A stretch of 64,000 bases of DNA from Candidatus Gastranaerophilales bacterium (GTDB lineage: Bacteria; Cyanobacteriota; Vampirovibrionia; Gastranaerophilales; Gastranaerophilaceae). Position 1 is the stretch's first letter, and every line of letters starts with the position of its first letter. Positions 61,541 to 64,000 of this stretch are shown one piece after another. The notes beneath the pieces are model-generated. The model was not told the origin of the DNA. It made no database searches and worked only from the letters and a program-made list of their open reading frames with translations. The stretch covers positions 260,205-324,204 of the forward strand of contig CALVBT010000003.1 of the NCBI GenBank assembly GCA_944325885.1. The letters run 5' to 3'. The position numbers were made by a program, and so were the translations under genes.

Positions 61541-61953
61541 TGGTGGAGACGAGGGGAGTCGAACCCCTGTCCGAAATGGAGTGCAACAAACATCTACGAG
61601 CGTAGGAATCTTTTATCTCGCCTTAGCACGGAAAGCTTCCACAACCTGAGCTAAGACAGAGCAGTTTTAAGAGATACGCTCTTTGAGAAAAAACTTGATA
61701 CGGCTAATTCTCATCACCGTACTGCGTCTTGCATAGTGGACCCTGCACAGCGGCAAGCTGGCCATACAGAGTGGGCATAGTTCAGTCTGTCGAACTATCG
61801 GTTACTAAGCAGCCATTCTAGCTGCGCTTCTGCCGAAATTGCCTTCGATAACGTTGTTAGCGTTTAATTTAAGTTGCTCGTTGATAACCGAGAACAGCGC
61901 TCGGACCCGCAGTTTGATACAAACAATCACCCCGTCAAATCCAAAACGTCCCC
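61541..61953 (-). ncRNA. ssrA: tmRNA (ssrA)
   Basis: tmRNA rescues stalled ribosomes and tags their products for proteolysis. Read on the minus strand, the 5' end is GGGGACGTTTTGGATTTGACG. The 3' end is GGGGTTCGACTCCCC (T arm) then CGTCTCCACCA. The acceptor pairs GGGGACG with CGTCTCC with one G-T pair, and CCA is encoded. The tag frame (61861-61805) reads A-NNVIEGNFGRSAARMAA followed by TAG. The resume codon is GCT. The hydrophobic ending MAA is like the ClpX-recognised LAA. The total length is about 413 bases, and the gene is the one-piece type. Confidence 0.95.
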
Positions 61954-61992
61954 ATATTATTGAAAATATTTAAAATTTCAATGTGCGTATAA

Positions 61993-62006
61993 TCAGTTGA
62001 CTATAT
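61993..62006 (-). repeat. Short copy of the dispersed repeat core, reversed
   Basis: The minus strand reads ATATAGTCAACTGA. It lies between the tmRNA and the kinase-like gene. It is the only copy seen in this orientation. Confidence 0.5.
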
Positions 62007-62018
62007 GAAATAATTATA

Positions 62019-63632
62019 TCACATTTCCATTTCTTTTTTAACTTCTTTATAATCCAGCCCCAGAATCTCTTCCAGCTTTTCCAGCTTGTCCTGCGGCAAG
62101 AACGAAGATTCAAAAAGCAATCTCTTTTTCAAATCAACATTTTTCAAATTCTCCGCAATATTTTTTACCGCAAAGAACTTATCTTCTTGAGAAACGTTTG
62201 AAAGCTTGTAAATCAATCTGTCCTGCAATGCTTCGTTGTCAATTTTTGACAAACGTCTGTAATAAGGACGGAACCTGTCTTTTGGCAAAAGATGTAAAAA
62301 GCTTGCCAGATGTTCTATAGATTCGGGCATAGCATACTTTTCCGCAATATCATAATACCTCAAAACACGTGTAGGCATAATTTCAGAACGCACCGTCTGC
62401 AGGTCATCTTTAATATTGTCATCTCTGTGTTTCATAGCCAGCAGCGGAATCTCATTGAACAAAACTACCTGTGTGATAACATCATTTGTCTGAACAAGCC
62501 GTTCAAAATACTTTACAGCCTCTTCATAGGGCAAATATTTTAATACATAAGCCAGCCCTCTATCCACAAGCGGGTCATGAAGAGCCATGCATCTTTCAAT
62601 GTAATACTCTTTATCAGGCATGTGTTTTATACTCATCGCAAGACCGGCGTTTTTCTGGCTCTTATCCATTTTTTTGCTGGCAAAAAATCGTTCCCACTCG
62701 TGAGGTTTGCGTTCATCAGGAGTATTTTTTATTTTTGCAGCGACCATTCTGGCTGTCTTGCTGCCGTTTTTTATCCTGTTAACGACTCTGACACCGCCCC
62801 AGTCAAAGCTATAGTCTTTACAAACATTGTGTTTTTTTATCAAATCTTCATCCGTACACTTCAAACCATACCAGTACGGGTCTACTTTATATTTGGGGAG
62901 TCTTACATCATCATCCACGTATTTTATAACCATGTATCCGGTCTTTAAATTGCCGAAAAAGAATTTGCCCCTCTGGGTTTCGTATCCTACATTATTCATC
63001 CAGTAAGCGGCACTGTTCATCTCTGCATAACAGCCATGGCTTTTGTAAGGCTGCCAGTTTTTGCCTTCTACAACGTGATAATTTTTCAAAACATATTCAT
63101 CCTCGTTCATAGAAGGATTGCGAAGGCCGACGAGTTTGTACCCGGAACCTTTTCCGCCTTTGCCGAGATATTCTATATCCACGTCATCCCACGAACTTAC
63201 GAGTTTGTATTTTCTCAAAAGGTTTTCCAAAAGCTCTTTTGTAGAGTTGTTTCTTCTTTTTGTAATTTCGTCTATTGTATAGACCTTTGTTTCGTCAAAC
63301 TCTCTCAGCTCCTTTGAAATTTGGTCAAATGTGTCATAAAACTCCTGTATCGCCTCTCTTCTGTTTTCTTTAGGGAGTTTTGCCATAATAAAGTCAGGAA
63401 GCTGACCGACAATCAAACTGCGACCTTCGTGTTTTTTTACAATTTCTTTTATATCCTTTTGACCGTCTATATATGTGTGCTTGTTCATCTGTCTTGTCAG
63501 CCCTGTGAAAGAAACAGTGTCTTGTGCCAAAACATTTGTTGAATACTGATTTTTTAAAGATTTTTTCTCTCCAGATGCAGAATTAGTTCTTTGTGAATAC
63601 AAAGAACTAACTAAATTTAAATTTAGTTTCAT
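62019..63632 (-). CDS. Unknown protein with protein-kinase-like region
   Basis: The 537-residue protein carries a VSFTGL motif at 40-45, near the place of FKG-type motifs in other unknown proteins here. From about 150 it resembles a kinase N-lobe: a glycine-rich loop (GKGGKGSGY, 157-165), a possible ATP-binding lysine (K183 in EYVLKNYHV), a helix-C-like glutamate (E204), and a hinge (GYMVIKYVDDD, 232-242). A candidate catalytic segment is HNVCKDYSFDWGGVRVVN (268-285), which lacks a clean HRD or DFG. The last 200 residues form a helical repeat-like array. No signal peptide. An ACAAGGAT site precedes the ATG. The kinase call is inference. Confidence 0.5.
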   Translation of the reverse strand: MKLNLNLVSSLYSQRTNSASGEKKSLKNQYSTNVLAQDTVSFTGLTRQMNKHTYIDGQKDIKEIVKKHEGRSLIVGQLPDFIMAKLPKENRREAIQEFYDTFDQISKELREFDETKVYTIDEITKRRNNSTKELLENLLRKYKLVSSWDDVDIEYLGKGGKGSGYKLVGLRNPSMNEDEYVLKNYHVVEGKNWQPYKSHGCYAEMNSAAYWMNNVGYETQRGKFFFGNLKTGYMVIKYVDDDVRLPKYKVDPYWYGLKCTDEDLIKKHNVCKDYSFDWGGVRVVNRIKNGSKTARMVAAKIKNTPDERKPHEWERFFASKKMDKSQKNAGLAMSIKHMPDKEYYIERCMALHDPLVDRGLAYVLKYLPYEEAVKYFERLVQTNDVITQVVLFNEIPLLAMKHRDDNIKDDLQTVRSEIMPTRVLRYYDIAEKYAMPESIEHLASFLHLLPKDRFRPYYRRLSKIDNEALQDRLIYKLSNVSQEDKFFAVKNIAENLKNVDLKKRLLFESSFLPQDKLEKLEEILGLDYKEVKKEMEM

Positions 63633-63734
63633 AAAATATCCTTGTATTATAACTTTTGTTCAATACAAGGATAACAAACGTGAACAGAATCTTTTGCTAA
63701 TTTTTTTAAATTGAATTACAAAACTTCATATTTA

Positions 63735-64000
63735 ATATAGTCAACTGACTCCGCTACCCTAATGACAGGTGCAAGCATAAAGTCCATTGCTACAAACAAG
63801 CCCGGCACCTTTAAAAGTCCAAGGGGTCACTTCCGCAGCACCCTTGCAAGCTCGCATAAGACAATCCAGTCAACTGACTCCGCTACCCTACTGACAGGTG
63901 CAAGCATAAAGTCCATTGCCTATAAACAAGCCCGGCACCTTTAAAAGTCCAAGGGGTCACTTCCGCAGCACCCTTGCAAGCACGCATAAGACAATCCAGT
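63735..64000 (+). repeat. Tandem array of the dispersed repeat (129-130 bp units) at the window edge
   Basis: Two nearly identical units start with GTCAACTGACTCCGCTACCC at 63740 and 63869. Each contains GGTGCAAGCATAAAGTCC, ACAAGCCCGGCACC and AAGGGGTCACTTCCGCAGCA, and ends GCATAAGACAATCCA. The units differ at a few positions (one insertion: TGCTACAAAC versus TGCCTATAAAC). The final GT at 63999-64000 is the start of a third unit, so the array continues to the right. It lies 100 bases upstream of the kinase-like gene. Confidence 0.9.

Noticed and set aside
63762..63944. 60-codon frame across two tandem repeat units
   Set aside because: It repeats itself because the DNA repeats, it has no ribosome site, and the other copies of the repeat do not keep the frame.
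63740..64000. Possible CRISPR array
   Set aside because: The whole 129-130 base unit is repeated, including what would be the spacers, and no cas genes are present.

Overview
The window looks like chromosomal DNA from an uncultured, AT-rich, diderm bacterium close to the gut-dwelling non-photosynthetic relatives of Cyanobacteria (Gastranaerophilales / Vampirovibrionia). This placement is inference from gene content, not from a 16S gene. It rests on a long cyanobacterial-style NusB, a Tic20-like membrane protein, many class III prepilin-like proteins starting with the AFTLAE motif, NarL-type regulators beside GAF/HD-GYP and TPR proteins, and many large proteins without a recognisable family. 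The standard code is used, with TTG starts at several genes. No phage, transposase, CRISPR array or rRNA operon is visible.

Layout. 1-5.5 kb: 5' end of secD, a calpain-like protease, a hairpin-rich spacer, pepP/trmH-like genes and a parvulin. 5.5-13 kb: a glycine-rich anchored protein, a prepilin, wecB, surE, pyrG, gatC and a DegT-type sugar aminotransferase. 13-19 kb: unknown proteins, lpd-lipA, a small sigma factor, ftsY and nusB. 19-25.2 kb: a TagA-type glycosyltransferase, ftsE-ftsX, an HDOD protein and four tandem prepilins. 25.2-30.3 kb: a coiled-coil protein and two large paralogous membrane proteins of unknown function. 30.3-36.7 kb: a cation exchanger-like protein, then nrnA-like, BrkB-like, phosphoesterase, purB, an anchored protein and another prepilin. 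36.7-43.9 kb: rpsP, a transglycosylase-like protein, a GH57 glycosidase, apt, metY and the Tic20-like gene. 43.9-54 kb: a regulatory block (TPR, pentapeptide repeat, two response regulators, TPR, GAF/HD-GYP, GT2, anti-sigma/ECF sigma). 54-60.2 kb: a TPR-HExxH metallopeptidase candidate, the third paralogue of the membrane family, a large unknown protein, a YjfB-like small protein and a neighbour with the same C-terminal tail. 60.2-64 kb: a guanidine-I riboswitch controlling a Gdx/SugE exporter, tmRNA, a kinase-like protein, and a tandem repeat running off the end.

How it fits together. Housekeeping genes (protein export, nucleotide, lipoate and methionine synthesis, ribosome rescue) are interspersed with a large envelope inventory: prepilins, glycosyltransferases, a TPR/HD-GYP signalling block and several proteins that would act outside the cell but lack a Sec signal. 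Three sequence-level links join otherwise unrelated genes. A short F-(K/T)-G type motif sits near the N-terminus of several large unknown proteins. An identical C-terminal SPIDI tail ends two adjacent small proteins. A dispersed intergenic repeat (core TATAGTCAACTGACTCCG) has about eleven full or partial copies, two or more in tandem at the right edge. These are the best candidates for undescribed biology here.
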